Positions 34,801-42,432 are shown, numbered from the stretch's first letter. The stretch: DNA of 51,697 nucleotides from Methanobacteriota archaeon (GCA_016841265.1 JAENZL010000027.1:1-51697); one strand, 5' to 3'. Notes: generated by a model from the sequence alone, not told the origin. A program made the numbers and translations.

Positions 34801-36740
34801 ATTATCAGGGCATTTCCACGGTATTCCGCAGTCAGGCCTTCCCCGACGTTTGCCACGATATAGGGATAGATATTAGGAATATCCTGGAGCTGGAGGGGTG
34901 CCCATTCCGCTGTACGGTTCATCCCGTACGCCGAGCCGGGGAGCCATTCGTGGGTCCCGTGGGTCCCGAGATGGATAAGGGCATCGGGCTGCCACTCCTC
35001 ATTCTTGTTCAGCCAGAGGTAGAAAGCGATGTACTGGTGCGGAGGCGGCAGGATACTGCTGTGGTACATGGCATTTTCATTCTGCATGAAACCCCTGGCA
35101 GGTTGGGGCATGAGCCAGATATTCCCACAGCGGACAGCCGGGATCACGATATATTTCCCACTTTCGTTTTCCCAGATCATGTGGCTCTTGTCCGAAGGCA
35201 CTTCTTCTGCCCAGGGCGTGCCCCATTCAGCAATGGTAGCTTCCCGGAGGTCTTCGGGAATTTCAGCCTCAAACCACTCCCTGTAGGTCTCCATTGGCAG
35301 GAGTACCATGTCCCCACTTTCAATTCCGTTCTGGACCATTGCCTCGAGTTCCCCGGGAGCCCAGCAACCGACATTCCGACCCTGGCTCTGGATCCTGTCC
35401 AGCAGTTCCGTTGAGTTTGCCGGGATATCCTCGACATTATAGTTCCTTTCGCTTTCATTCATATTTTGAAGTATGGAAACCATGCTCGAGATGGTGTCAA
35501 GGTAACTTGCCCCGACGTTATCCTTTCCCGGCGGGTAGTTGTAATAGATAATTGCAACATTTTTCTCGCTGTTATCCTTGAGTTTGAGTTCTGCCCAGTT
35601 TATCGAGCGGTTTGCAATCCAGTCGACCTGGGTGGGGATTGGCTCATATACGTACTCGTTCCAGGAAACCTGTATATTCTTCCCGACCACGATGTACTCG
35701 AAAATGCCATCCCTGTCCGGAGCCATGGTCTTTCGGGCGACCTCTTCGGTGGGAATCCCCCTGTTAACGTCAGCGGGGTCATCGGATTCCGATGCCACGA
35801 TACCTTTCAGTACCGCCACGTCCAGGTGTTCCAGTTCCTCGATTCCACGGGTATAGTTTTCGTAGTTAAGCGCAAAACTCTTTAGAGAAATCGCACACTG
35901 GACAAGAGGTTCACCATTTTCGTCACAGTAAAATTCGGTGACATTGTTAAACGTATCAAAACCTGCGATTACGTTACAGTCCTTGCTTTCAAGGTCCCTG
36001 ATAAGCGCGTCCACGACCTCGGTATTTCCATCTTTATAATCGCTCTTATGGAACCATATCCCAATTGTGGGGCGGTCCGGGTCATAGACCCTGTGCTCCC
36101 CGTTTGAGCTGTTGCCATACCATTCAAGGTATTCGGAAGTGTTGTCGAACCAGTACTTATCGACAGGAGAATCCAGGTGGTAAAGCCCGGCAGGCAGGAT
36201 TATAGGAGCCTCATATTCCCAATCCGCTGTCAACTCCGTTTTGCTTGAGAAATTCCGGGCAAGGTAGGCAAGGAAGTTTCTGGAGTTTTCCTTGAGGAAT
36301 TCCTCCTCTACTCCGATGTTGTAAAAGTACTTCTCGACCATGCTTCCGTTTTCATCGCCCGGATAAGCATAGTCATAATCGGACATATTGAACGACGCCC
36401 CCGAGGTGGAGGTAATGTCGATAAGCATGGTCCCATTCGTCTTTGCCCTTTCAAGGTCGTCTCCAATCTCATCAAAGACAGAACCCCAGAGCATGTAGGT
36501 GAATATGATGTCCGGGTTTCCGAGATCAACTTCAGAAAAATCCGTAGTTACGGACTCGTAATATGTCAGGTTCAGCTTGTCATTATATAGGCTGGTATTC
36601 CAACCCTCTTCAAAAACAGCCTGAGTACCGTAGCTTATTACCGTTATATCAACGTGGTTTTCATCTGCCGATACGTTCGGCGCAAGCAGCAAAAGAAGCA
36701 CTGCGCTTAAAACCAATAACTTACATTGTATTCTATGCAT
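31851..36740 (-). CDS. Membrane-anchored extracellular CobN-like protein (first copy)
   Basis: A CobN/magnesium-chelatase family protein of about 1629 residues. The ATG at 36740 is chosen because GGGGAT precedes it and a clean signal peptide follows (LLVLSAVLLLLLAPNVSA); the frame opens further upstream at 36812. Sequons are frequent, a Ser/Thr/Pro-rich linker precedes the C-terminal anchor (VGTLFVLAAVGGIYLG then RKRKL), and the CCHHTC motif is conserved with the second copy. The central part has a module repeated three times (86-90 residues each; DNA about 33700-34450; core MGTSFEGNVTA-FY) where the second copy has one. It follows DUF2149 at 211 bp. Extracellular placement argues against ATP-driven chelation by CobNST; energy from the adjacent ExbB-type channel is the likely alternative. 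Confidence 0.87.
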   Translation of the reverse strand: MHRIQCKLLVLSAVLLLLLAPNVSADENHVDITVISYGTQAVFEEGWNTSLYNDKLNLTYYESVTTDFSEVDLGNPDIIFTYMLWGSVFDEIGDDLERAKTNGTMLIDITSTSGASFNMSDYDYAYPGDENGSMVEKYFYNIGVEEEFLKENSRNFLAYLARNFSSKTELTADWEYEAPIILPAGLYHLDSPVDKYWFDNTSEYLEWYGNSSNGEHRVYDPDRPTIGIWFHKSDYKDGNTEVVDALIRDLESKDCNVIAGFDTFNNVTEFYCDENGEPLVQCAISLKSFALNYENYTRGIEELEHLDVAVLKGIVASESDDPADVNRGIPTEEVARKTMAPDRDGIFEYIVVGKNIQVSWNEYVYEPIPTQVDWIANRSINWAELKLKDNSEKNVAIIYYNYPPGKDNVGASYLDTISSMVSILQNMNESERNYNVEDIPANSTELLDRIQSQGRNVGCWAPGELEAMVQNGIESGDMVLLPMETYREWFEAEIPEDLREATIAEWGTPWAEEVPSDKSHMIWENESGKYIVIPAVRCGNIWLMPQPARGFMQNENAMYHSSILPPPHQYIAFYLWLNKNEEWQPDALIHLGTHGTHEWLPGSAYGMNRTAEWAPLQLQDIPNIYPYIVANVGEGLTAEYRGNALIIDHLTPTLEKGGLHGEMAGLAGNIQTYYDPAMDGTDVQEKYRMLIIDEMLELKLDVDLEVDESMVEELRTNETFFNDFVKNVLHEYLEEISEENIPYGMHVFGEVPPEKSLEQKQDELVSIIRVIMGTSFEGNVTAVFYPGSPEGIPEGDTNVDRMIREVVINGTDPATAQNNVYESSNASVTRDMEFGLSYKDRVVAPVLDDLPSVIRTMLGTSFEGNVTAAFYSNATLYPSGIPENDTKVDALVWDVIYNGTKYRDAQDTLYGFNNSSVNIDLKQGLEYKADILDLHRDEMSLMVRAMMGNSFEKAVEAAFYSNTTEYPLGIPSDDSRVDRLVWEVVSSNSNITPEAAQDLVYGNNENSLSSALEVGIEYRDRLRQCSQEMDHLLSALEGGYIPPRLGRDPIQNPDSVPTGCNFYGVDSRLYPSEAAWELGVAMANSLLEDYYGKYGEYPQKVSFSRFGVEFIRDHGTLEAEVLYLLGIRPTWDDETRQVDGLAVMNESEMYALLPEGSPLRNESLIGRPRIDIVYTTAGMRDAFPDKIKMVDEAVRLAANQSTVPDTNYTNYVNENSQQIFAALVAAGYDSDTAKKLSEMRCFAVKDGTYEIGVANAIGASGTWENEETIAELYLDKMGYAYGTDIWGEKCSELLAENLKAADASVHSDSSNLYDTLDNDDFFQYFGGMNLVSRYLSGETPEMYVSDTRSQDAENCGMVPMDEYLKKNLRSRYLNDQWIKGMMESGYSGGKLMAEFVNNLWGWEVCDPDLVDDSDWELVYETYINDPDMQEWFKENNPYAMQSIESRMLETMRKGYWENTEIRDQLISEYVKSVVEDGVTCCHHTCGNPSLHEYVKGMMSVAGVSQELQDAYNNKITEATDFPETTPIPSPSTSSSSGNRGSSTPVVKSANQTTAQETDAGYGTETPDAPESSSSAESDPYVEGYEMQKDAVDGSEGGSPMSFSGSDVVGTLFVLAAVGGIYLGFRKRKL

Positions 36741-36775
36741 GTTATCCCCTGGATAATGTGCCCGAAACCCGGGAA

Positions 36776-36812
36776 GATTTCCTGGCGGGAGTTTGCCGGG
36801 TTCCGGAATCAA
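36776..36812 (-). promoter_or_regulatory. Hairpin in the leader of the first CobN-like gene
   Basis: AACCCGG at 36776-36782 pairs with CCGGGTT at 36806-36812, ending about 36 nt before the ATG. It could modulate translation or transcript processing within the operon; no riboswitch family is recognised. Confidence 0.35.
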
Positions 36813-36951
36813 TTTTCATATCTGCATTCGAATTTCTTCTTAAATTGCAACAACTCGATCATGACAACATAATTGAGACAGTCCGGACAATACTCCAGTT
36901 CAAATAAATTGAAGTTAAGACAACTTTACTTGTGCAATTTTTCCAAAAAAA

Positions 36952-37338
36952 TTAACCAGAAGTTTCGTTATTTTCAGCCTCTTCCTCACTTTCAGGCACG
37001 TAAATCACCCTGCCGTCAGCCAGTTTGTAAGCCGTTCCGAGAGCTTCTCCTGTCCCCCCCCCGATGTTGTCGGTCATGTTCAGGACTTCTATGGGTTTCC
37101 CCTCTTCCTTGATAATGATCTTCATATCCTGCTGCCCCGGATTTTTCACAATAGTGATATCTTCGTTGGGGTTCAGGAGTTCAGGGAGCTGGTAGGACAT
37201 CACCAGGGCAACCAGCAGGGCAACCGAGAAGACCATAGCCACATCGAAAAGGTTGGCAACCCCGGTAAGGGGGTTCTGGTCTTCAGGGTCAGCGAAGAGA
37301 CCTGTACGGTGGTAGCGTCTTGATTTTGATCTTTTCAT
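36952..37338 (-). CDS. DUF2149 (ExbD-like) protein
   Basis: A 128-residue protein with one membrane helix (about residues 27-50: LFDVAMVFSVALLVALVMSY) after a basic, cytoplasmic-type N-terminus, then an extracytoplasmic domain rich in hydrophilic residues, ending in an acidic tail. This is the topology of ExbD/TolR, the stator partner of ExbB/TolQ, and DUF2149 genes commonly neighbour MotA/TolQ/ExbB and CobN genes. The start overlaps the ExbB-type gene stop by 4 bases (ATGA), showing translational coupling. The helix contains an Asp near its start (FDVAM), which could be the proton-coupling acid as in ExbD. Confidence 0.83.
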   Translation of the reverse strand: MKRSKSRRYHRTGLFADPEDQNPLTGVANLFDVAMVFSVALLVALVMSYQLPELLNPNEDITIVKNPGQQDMKIIIKEEGKPIEVLNMTDNIGGGTGEALGTAYKLADGRVIYVPESEEEAENNETSG

Positions 37339-37967
37339 CCTTGTTCCCCTGTTTTTTCTTCAATTGTGTCAAGGATGTAATCGATATCTGACATATCTTC
37401 CCAGTACCAGCGCCTCCTGATCTGGGTCAGGACGTAGCCGATTATTCCGGCAAAGAGCCCCACAACCGTGGTGGCAAAGGCGATCATGAGGTTGTTTGCA
37501 AGGGTGGCAATGTCTCCGCTTGAAAGCCCTATCAGAGCGGGGCCGAGAGGGATAAGGGTGCCCATGAGCCCGAGCATGGGGGAAATCGTTGCAACGATCT
37601 TTGTTTGCTCAAGGCGCCTGGCCATTTTGATTTCATATGCCTCGGCAAGTCTTTCGATCGCCGGGAAGTTCAGATCATTCAGGTACTTCGAAGCTTCTCT
37701 CGAAAAGGCAGTTACCATGTAGTTCTGCTTTATGTCTCCCAGAACCCCGGCAGCCTCCGAAAAGTTTGAATTCAGGCAGGATTCCCTTAGACCCTTGCAC
37801 TGAACTTCCAGATTATCCATGTCCCTGTGCCGCTTTGCGTACTCGGAAAGAAACTCCCCGATAAGGATAAGGGAAAAGAGCACCAGAAGCAGGAGGATCA
37901 GGATTACCGGATAGAGCAGAGCCGAGGAGAAGGTATACATTATCTCGAAGATGGGGCCTGCACTCAT
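37335..37967 (-). CDS. MotA/TolQ/ExbB proton channel family protein
   Basis: A 210-residue membrane protein of the ExbB/TolQ/MotA family, whose pentamer carries protons around an ExbD-type partner and turns proton (or sodium) motive force into mechanical work. Helices lie at about residues 12-36, 125-150 and 160-190; the conserved region TKIVATISPMLGLMGTLIPLG and the AFATTVVGLFAGIIGYVL helix are family hallmarks. Overlaps both neighbours by 4 bases: DUF2162 upstream and DUF2149 downstream. Its usual partners in bacteria energise outer-membrane receptors; here the likely client is the pair of surface CobN-like proteins. Confidence 0.9.
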   Translation of the reverse strand: MSAGPIFEIMYTFSSALLYPVILILLLLVLFSLILIGEFLSEYAKRHRDMDNLEVQCKGLRESCLNSNFSEAAGVLGDIKQNYMVTAFSREASKYLNDLNFPAIERLAEAYEIKMARRLEQTKIVATISPMLGLMGTLIPLGPALIGLSSGDIATLANNLMIAFATTVVGLFAGIIGYVLTQIRRRWYWEDMSDIDYILDTIEEKTGEQG

Positions 37968-38641
37968 TGTTCAGACCTCACATGCCCGAGGAAAAATCCT
38001 CCCAGAATGATGAGTCCCAGTATAAGTAGGGGAAGCACTCCTGAACTGCCTCCGTCCAGGGTAGCCAGGTGCATCTGTTTAGTTTTCATGTAGGCAGGGA
38101 TCAGCAAAGCCCCCAGAAGGTAATAGATCCCGAGGAGCATCATGACGGTCCCCAGGGTCTCGGGAGTCTTGCCCATTTTCCTGAAAATGAGGGAAGAGCC
38201 TACAACCGAGATGAAAAAAGCAGTTCCTACAAGCAGCCCGATCTTCAACCCGCCTATGTCAAGCGTGGAAGCCAGCAGCAAGCAGGATACCGCAAGAGCC
38301 GTCAGGCAGACAGGGCAGGGCATTGAGATGGCGAGGAAGGTATGCCTTGAAACGTCCTTTCCTGAGTTCCATTTTTTCTGGGTGTAAATCCCGGCTCCAA
38401 TGAGAAGCAGGGAAACGATCACATGAATCCCCATGCCCATCGATGAAATTTTTTCAAAACTATCCATGCTTATGTTATCCACAATACTTCCAAAGAGCAG
38501 GGCCAAAAAGAAGTAGCTGCTTCCGACTGCGAGGATTTCTCGCGTTTTTAGGTTTGAAAAGCCGCAACCTAATCCAGTTTTAAGCCCGAAGATGAGGATA
38601 CCTATTAAAATCCCAATAACAGTCAATACAGCAGAGTCCAT
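37964..38641 (-). CDS. DUF2162 membrane protein, putative transporter
   Basis: A 225-residue protein with about six predicted helices (for example VLTVIGILIGILIFGL at the N-terminus, MGIHVIVSLLLIGAGIY, and LGTVMMLLGIYYLLGALLIP). It matches the DUF2162 family, proteins of unknown function often next to ExbB/DUF2149/CobN genes; distant similarity to cadmium- or metal-type exporters of the LysE fold is possible. The pair of cysteines in MPCPVCLTAL within a helix could bind metal. It is the first gene of the operon; GAGAG precedes the ATG and the shared inverted-repeat operator lies 49-66 bp upstream. Confidence 0.8.
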   Translation of the reverse strand: MDSAVLTVIGILIGILIFGLKTGLGCGFSNLKTREILAVGSSYFFLALLFGSIVDNISMDSFEKISSMGMGIHVIVSLLLIGAGIYTQKKWNSGKDVSRHTFLAISMPCPVCLTALAVSCLLLASTLDIGGLKIGLLVGTAFFISVVGSSLIFRKMGKTPETLGTVMMLLGIYYLLGALLIPAYMKTKQMHLATLDGGSSGVLPLLILGLIILGGFFLGHVRSEQ

Positions 38642-38689
38642 AGTATCTCTCTGTGCATTTAGAATTGAGTTAAATAAAAACTGGTTTTT

Positions 38690-38707
38690 GGATAACGATT
38701 GTTACCC
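38690..38707. promoter_or_regulatory. Operator upstream of the DUF2162-ExbB-DUF2149-CobN operon
   Basis: GGATAACGATTGTTACCC, identical to the perfect palindrome at 31675-31692 except for one base in the left arm. On the gene strand it is followed within 8-11 bp by a TATA-like GTTTTTATTTAAC, and preceded by a TTGTTAGCC half-site. Position immediately before BRE/TATA fits an activator site or a repressor that blocks TFB binding. Confidence 0.75.
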
Positions 38708-39031
38708 AAAAGGCTAACAAGCCAGAAGCTGAAATCGTTTTTTAGAGAATGAAAAGTTTAGGAGAAACTTTGGACCTGAGCTCAAGAACTAAAAAAGTAA
38801 AAAAATAACATCCGAAAATATCAAAGGATTATTATAAGCAGCGATTAAAAAAATAATCGGAGGATGCAATAAGAAATTTTTGGCAAATATTAATATTAAT
38901 TATGCGCAAATTAACTCTGTTAACATTTGAGATTTGATTTGAGCGAGTGAAATGTAGAAAATAAGATTCAAGTAAATTTGAGTAAACATGATTAGAAAAA
39001 AGAAATTAGTAGAGGGCATATTACATATTAC

Positions 39032-39043
39032 TTGTATATACAA
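39032..39043 (+). promoter_or_regulatory. Palindromic TATA region of the ArsR-type gene
   Basis: TTGTATATACAA is a perfect palindrome that includes the probable TATA box about 45-55 bp before the ATG. Occupancy by a dimeric regulator would block transcription, so autoregulation is possible. Confidence 0.45.
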
Positions 39044-39086
39044 ATAGCAATAATTATAAGTAATGGAGTTTGTATAGGGACACATT

Positions 39087-39632
39087 ATGGTAGTAAATGG
39101 TATGAAGAATTCGGGAATTAACGGAGGAGGAGAAAAACTATTCAAAGCAATATCAAGCGACACCCGCCTCTCCATTCTGGAACTCCTGAGCGGAGAGAAC
39201 ACTCACATCTCAGGTATTGCCAGAGAACTGGGGATCTCCGTACCCGTAGCTGCCAAACACGTAAAGATTCTGGAGGAAGCCGAACTGGTCGAGAGAAAAA
39301 AGTTAGGGAACCTCCATATGATAGCAATCAAAATCAGCAACGTATATTCATTTCTGGACCACTTTGCAGAAAACCGGAACGTAGAAGTTGAAGAAGGCAC
39401 TACCCTCCTTGAAGCCCTGAAAAGTGTTGCCGCAGTGGAGGTCACACAGATGGGAAACAGGATTAAAGTAGTTTCCACGGACGGAGAGGAAGGTTTTTAC
39501 ATTTATGAAGTTGACGGGAAATTCTCGGACAAAACAGTGGATGAATATACTTTTGAAGAAGACGCAGTCGTGGAGTGGAAAAAACTTATCCCGGTCACGA
39601 AAAAAAGACTGTTTGTGAACATCAGGAGATGA
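39087..39632 (+). CDS. ArsR-type regulator fused to a DUF4430-like (transcobalamin-like) domain
   Basis: Residues about 15-90 form an ArsR-family winged helix (LFKAISSDTRLSILELL, HISGIARELGISVPVAAKHVKIL). Residues about 98-168 resemble DUF4430, the transcobalamin C-terminal-like domain: an opening VEVEEGTTLLEALKS, a YIYEVDG strand, then DEYTFEEDAVVEWKKL, matching the usual EGTT-L-AL / Y-VNG / GD-VEW pattern. The protein contains no cysteine, so it cannot be a classical thiol-based ArsR metal sensor. It is divergent from the ExbB-CobN operon. The natural reading is a regulator that senses a corrinoid or related ligand through its C-terminal domain. ATG at 39087 with GGGA upstream; ATG at 39102 is an alternative. 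Ligand and DNA site are inferred. Confidence 0.8.
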   Translation: MVVNGMKNSGINGGGEKLFKAISSDTRLSILELLSGENTHISGIARELGISVPVAAKHVKILEEAELVERKKLGNLHMIAIKISNVYSFLDHFAENRNVEVEEGTTLLEALKSVAAVEVTQMGNRIKVVSTDGEEGFYIYEVDGKFSDKTVDEYTFEEDAVVEWKKLIPVTKKRLFVNIRR

Positions 39633-39769
39633 GAAGGGTACTCAGGAACCCTTTCCGGAACTCTTTTACTGTGGATTTTTAGCTTCATTCATATAGCTTT
39701 TAGCCTAATTCATCTGGTTTTTAATCTCATCCCTGCGCTTTTTGGCTTTATTCCGATGGATTTTCAGCT

Positions 39770-40453
39770 TCATTCCTTGAGCTTCGCCAGGACTCCGAGA
39801 TGGTCTTCATGATAGGGGTTCAGGTCCCTGGCAGTAAGGATTTCGAACTTCGGTTCGAATGCCTGCTCCAGTTTTTTGATTTCGTCCCTGAAAACCTGTT
39901 TCGGGTTTGCCGCGGTGTCAATGCTTCGGGCTTTGATGGCTAGCAGGAGATACCCGTCACTTTTCAAATAGCGGGCCGCATTCCTTGCGGCGATCTCGGC
40001 CTGGTTAGGTTGGGCAACGTCCTGGAAAACCACGTCCACCGGTTCGACCAGATGGGCATAAATATTGGGTTTTCCAGCATCTGCAAGGATTGGGTGCAGG
40101 TTTCTACGACGGGCTACAAGGCTTATCAGGTCCCGCATGCTCCTGGGGGAAAATTCGACGGCATAGACTGCCCCCCCGGATACAATATCCGAGACGTGGC
40201 TAACCGTTGTGCCGGAAGCCGCCCCAAGATAAAGGACTTTTGAATCCTGCCTGAGAGGAATTTTGAACTTTTTGAGTACCATTGCCCCAAGCTTGCTCCG
40301 ACGCGGTTCCCAGGTCCGGTACTCCGAACCTTCGATAGAGAGCAGTTTTTCCCCGTAGACTGTCATACCCGGGTCCAGGTTTTTCGTGGAGAGATACTTT
40401 TTGCCCTTCGTGATTTCAAAAATTCCTTCGGAAAGAGTCTTTACTTCGGGCAT
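39770..40453 (-). CDS. flpA: Fibrillarin-like rRNA/tRNA 2'-O-methyltransferase
   Basis: Catalytic subunit of the archaeal C/D box ribonucleoprotein, which 2'-O-methylates rRNA and tRNA under guide-RNA direction. The 227 residues include the SAM-binding VLYLGAASGTTVSHVSDIV, the acidic VYAVEFSPRSMRDL and VDVVFQDVAQPNQAEI, all fibrillarin hallmarks; the catalytic K-D-K-H set is consistent with LLAIKARSID and neighbours. The ATG immediately follows the NOP5 stop, so the two are co-translated. No guide RNA is evident nearby. Confidence 0.96.
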   Translation of the reverse strand: MPEVKTLSEGIFEITKGKKYLSTKNLDPGMTVYGEKLLSIEGSEYRTWEPRRSKLGAMVLKKFKIPLRQDSKVLYLGAASGTTVSHVSDIVSGGAVYAVEFSPRSMRDLISLVARRRNLHPILADAGKPNIYAHLVEPVDVVFQDVAQPNQAEIAARNAARYLKSDGYLLLAIKARSIDTAANPKQVFRDEIKKLEQAFEPKFEILTARDLNPYHEDHLGVLAKLKE

Positions 40454-41470
40454 TTACTGCCTCCTCTTCTTTTTTCCTTTTGGCTTTAACCCGCGATCCG
40501 GCTTTTTTCGGGGAGCTTCGGGATTCTGAAGCCTGATCTGCTGTACCTTTGCGTCCAGTTTTTCTGCAAGGGAGGGGACTTTTTTCCCGGAGTAAAGGTC
40601 CATTCTCGCAGCCAGGGAAAGCTTTGCAGCAACGGCTCTTGCAATTTTTCCCCGCTGCCACCAGGGAGAGGTATTGATCAGGGGGTGACTGAAAATTATC
40701 CCGTGTTTCGGGGAGGGAGCCCTGGACCTGAGGTGTTTGAAAAGGGCTTTGTTAGCCCCTATTACCTGGACCGTACTGGAGGGAAAAGCTGCAAGCTTTT
40801 CCAGGCTGCCTGCTATGCTGATAAGCCTGGCCCCCAGCATGGGACCTGCAAGCAGGCTCAGGTTTGGAGCTATGTTTTCCATACTGGATTCTATATATGC
40901 CTCGATCTGCTTCCGCCGGTCGTAGAGGCTGCAGACGCTTGTGGCAAACCCTTTGAGAAGTTCCTCATCAAAGGCTTCGAGTTCCGCACCCATGGAATCC
41001 GTGGCTCTTGCATAAAGAGGATCTTCGGGGGCAACATTTTTCCTGGAACCGTATTTTGCGACAAACCTGCCCAGGGTTTCTCCACTCAAACCACTTTCAG
41101 GGAAATAACCCCCGTACCACTCGGAAAGCCTTTCCGAAAGGACATTTGCAGTCTCATTTACATCATCCAGGGCTTCCACTGCAAGGATTATGCGCTGGTC
41201 AGGTGTTAACGCTCCCGAGATCTGCAGCTTTGCAGCATCCAGGGTTACTTCGTGTAAGAGGGAATCATACTCTTCCGAAGATCTGACAAACCCACAGGCA
41301 AGAGCAGCGGACCGGAGGTCAAAACCTGCAGGGGGAACACCTTTACCCGCTTCCCTCAAGGAAAGGGAACGGAGCGCAAGCTCCCTGACATTTTTAGAAA
41401 ACTGATCGGATGCAAGGACTTTCCCGTCCTCACCCAGATCAAGCGTTCCAAACCAGGATTCAAGTCTCAA
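40454..41470 (-). CDS. NOP5/NOP56-family C/D box RNP core protein
   Basis: Scaffold that links fibrillarin to L7Ae and the C/D guide RNA. The 338 residues show the order expected: an N-terminal fibrillarin-binding domain, a coiled-coil (about residues 130-220), then the NOP domain with GPMLGARLISIAGSLEKLAAFPSS and VIGANKALFKHLRS followed by PKHGIIFSHPLI, and a basic C-terminal tail (KKPDRGLKPKGKKKRRQ). It sits directly upstream of flpA and its start overlaps the end of the upstream mptG by 4 bases, so mptG, nop5 and flpA may share a transcript. Confidence 0.95.
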   Translation of the reverse strand: MRLESWFGTLDLGEDGKVLASDQFSKNVRELALRSLSLREAGKGVPPAGFDLRSAALACGFVRSSEEYDSLLHEVTLDAAKLQISGALTPDQRIILAVEALDDVNETANVLSERLSEWYGGYFPESGLSGETLGRFVAKYGSRKNVAPEDPLYARATDSMGAELEAFDEELLKGFATSVCSLYDRRKQIEAYIESSMENIAPNLSLLAGPMLGARLISIAGSLEKLAAFPSSTVQVIGANKALFKHLRSRAPSPKHGIIFSHPLINTSPWWQRGKIARAVAAKLSLAARMDLYSGKKVPSLAEKLDAKVQQIRLQNPEAPRKKPDRGLKPKGKKKRRQ

Positions 41471-42432
41471 AAAAGCCCTCCGGAGATCTCCGCACCCCTA
41501 TTCCTCACTTTCGTGAGCAGAGTTTCCCCACCAAGGGACTCGTCAAGCATCTGCTGGACTTCCTTCCGGAGCTTTTCACCTTCACTCATGCTCCCTGCAA
41601 TCCCGTAGACCACAGGCCCGAAGGAACTGACTCCGGAGCCGCTTGCCCCGTAATCCCGCATGAACTGTACGATATCGAGCACCGGCCGGGGCTGGATGTC
41701 GACCTCCCGCTTTTTGAAACCGACATTCTGGATGTGATTGACCGCAGCTCCGAAGCTTTCCAGGTCCTCTTCCATAAGCGCGGGGAGCATCTGCATGAGA
41801 ATCACATGAGCAACCTCCTGAACTTCAGCCAGGGGAATGGGACAGACCTTTTTGAAAATATCAACCTCTTCGGCATCATGAGCCCCTTTGATGCCCGCTA
41901 TTGCAAGGACGATGGGCCAGTCCGGGAAATCCTCCCTGAAAAGTACGGGCCCCGGGGGCACATGGCTGGCGGCTGAAGGGGAAAAAGCACCCTTGTCCTT
42001 GAATTTGTGCCCTCCGTCCAGGATAAATCCCCCATTTTCGAAGGCAGCGACCCCTATCCCGGAAGTTCCGCCTCTCCCAACCGCAACTGCAAGTTCCCGG
42101 ACACTTTTTCCAAGCCCGAAAACTTCATTTACCGCTGCTGCAGCCGAAAGTGCGGCCTGGGTCCCGGAACCGAGCCCTACATGGTCAGGAATCTCCTTTT
42201 CAATATTGATCCTGATGCCCCGGCCCCTGGGAAGAATGGATTCCACCGCTTTTCGCATCCTGCCTGCGAAAATGGAATCACCCAGAATTTCCACAGTATC
42301 AGCTTCAACGGCAGAAATTTCCATAGAGGGGGATTCTAGCGTGATTCCCACCCCTCCATCGACCCTGCCAATCTCTGCATTCAGGTCAATAAGGGTCAGA
42401 TGAAGTCTGGATGGAGACACTAATCTAATCAT
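41467..42432 (-). CDS. mptG: Beta-ribofuranosylaminobenzene 5'-phosphate synthase (downstream copy)
   Basis: Condenses p-hydroxybenzoate or p-aminobenzoate with PRPP to give beta-RFA-P, an early committed step of tetrahydromethanopterin/sarcinapterin synthesis. GHMP-kinase-like fold, 321 residues: SPSRLHLTLIDLNAEIGRVDGGVG at the start and the glycine-rich GLGSGTQAALSAAAAVNE are family hallmarks; GRGGTSGIGVAAFENGGFILDGGHKF follows. It overlaps nop5 by 4 bases. A second, closely related copy lies 163 bp upstream. Either copy may be the housekeeping enzyme. Confidence 0.9.
   Translation of the reverse strand: MIRLVSPSRLHLTLIDLNAEIGRVDGGVGITLESPSMEISAVEADTVEILGDSIFAGRMRKAVESILPRGRGIRINIEKEIPDHVGLGSGTQAALSAAAAVNEVFGLGKSVRELAVAVGRGGTSGIGVAAFENGGFILDGGHKFKDKGAFSPSAASHVPPGPVLFREDFPDWPIVLAIAGIKGAHDAEEVDIFKKVCPIPLAEVQEVAHVILMQMLPALMEEDLESFGAAVNHIQNVGFKKREVDIQPRPVLDIVQFMRDYGASGSGVSSFGPVVYGIAGSMSEGEKLRKEVQQMLDESLGGETLLTKVRNRGAEISGGLF

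Larger units (their letters stand above)
38642..39086. other. Divergent control region of the CobN locus
   Basis: Lies between the DUF2162 operon (minus) and the ArsR-type regulator (plus). It holds the operator at 38690-38707, an imperfect inverted repeat with GTTAAC arms at 38908-38928, and a perfect 12-bp palindrome TTGTATATACAA at 39032-39043 covering the regulator's TATA box. Confidence 0.6.
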
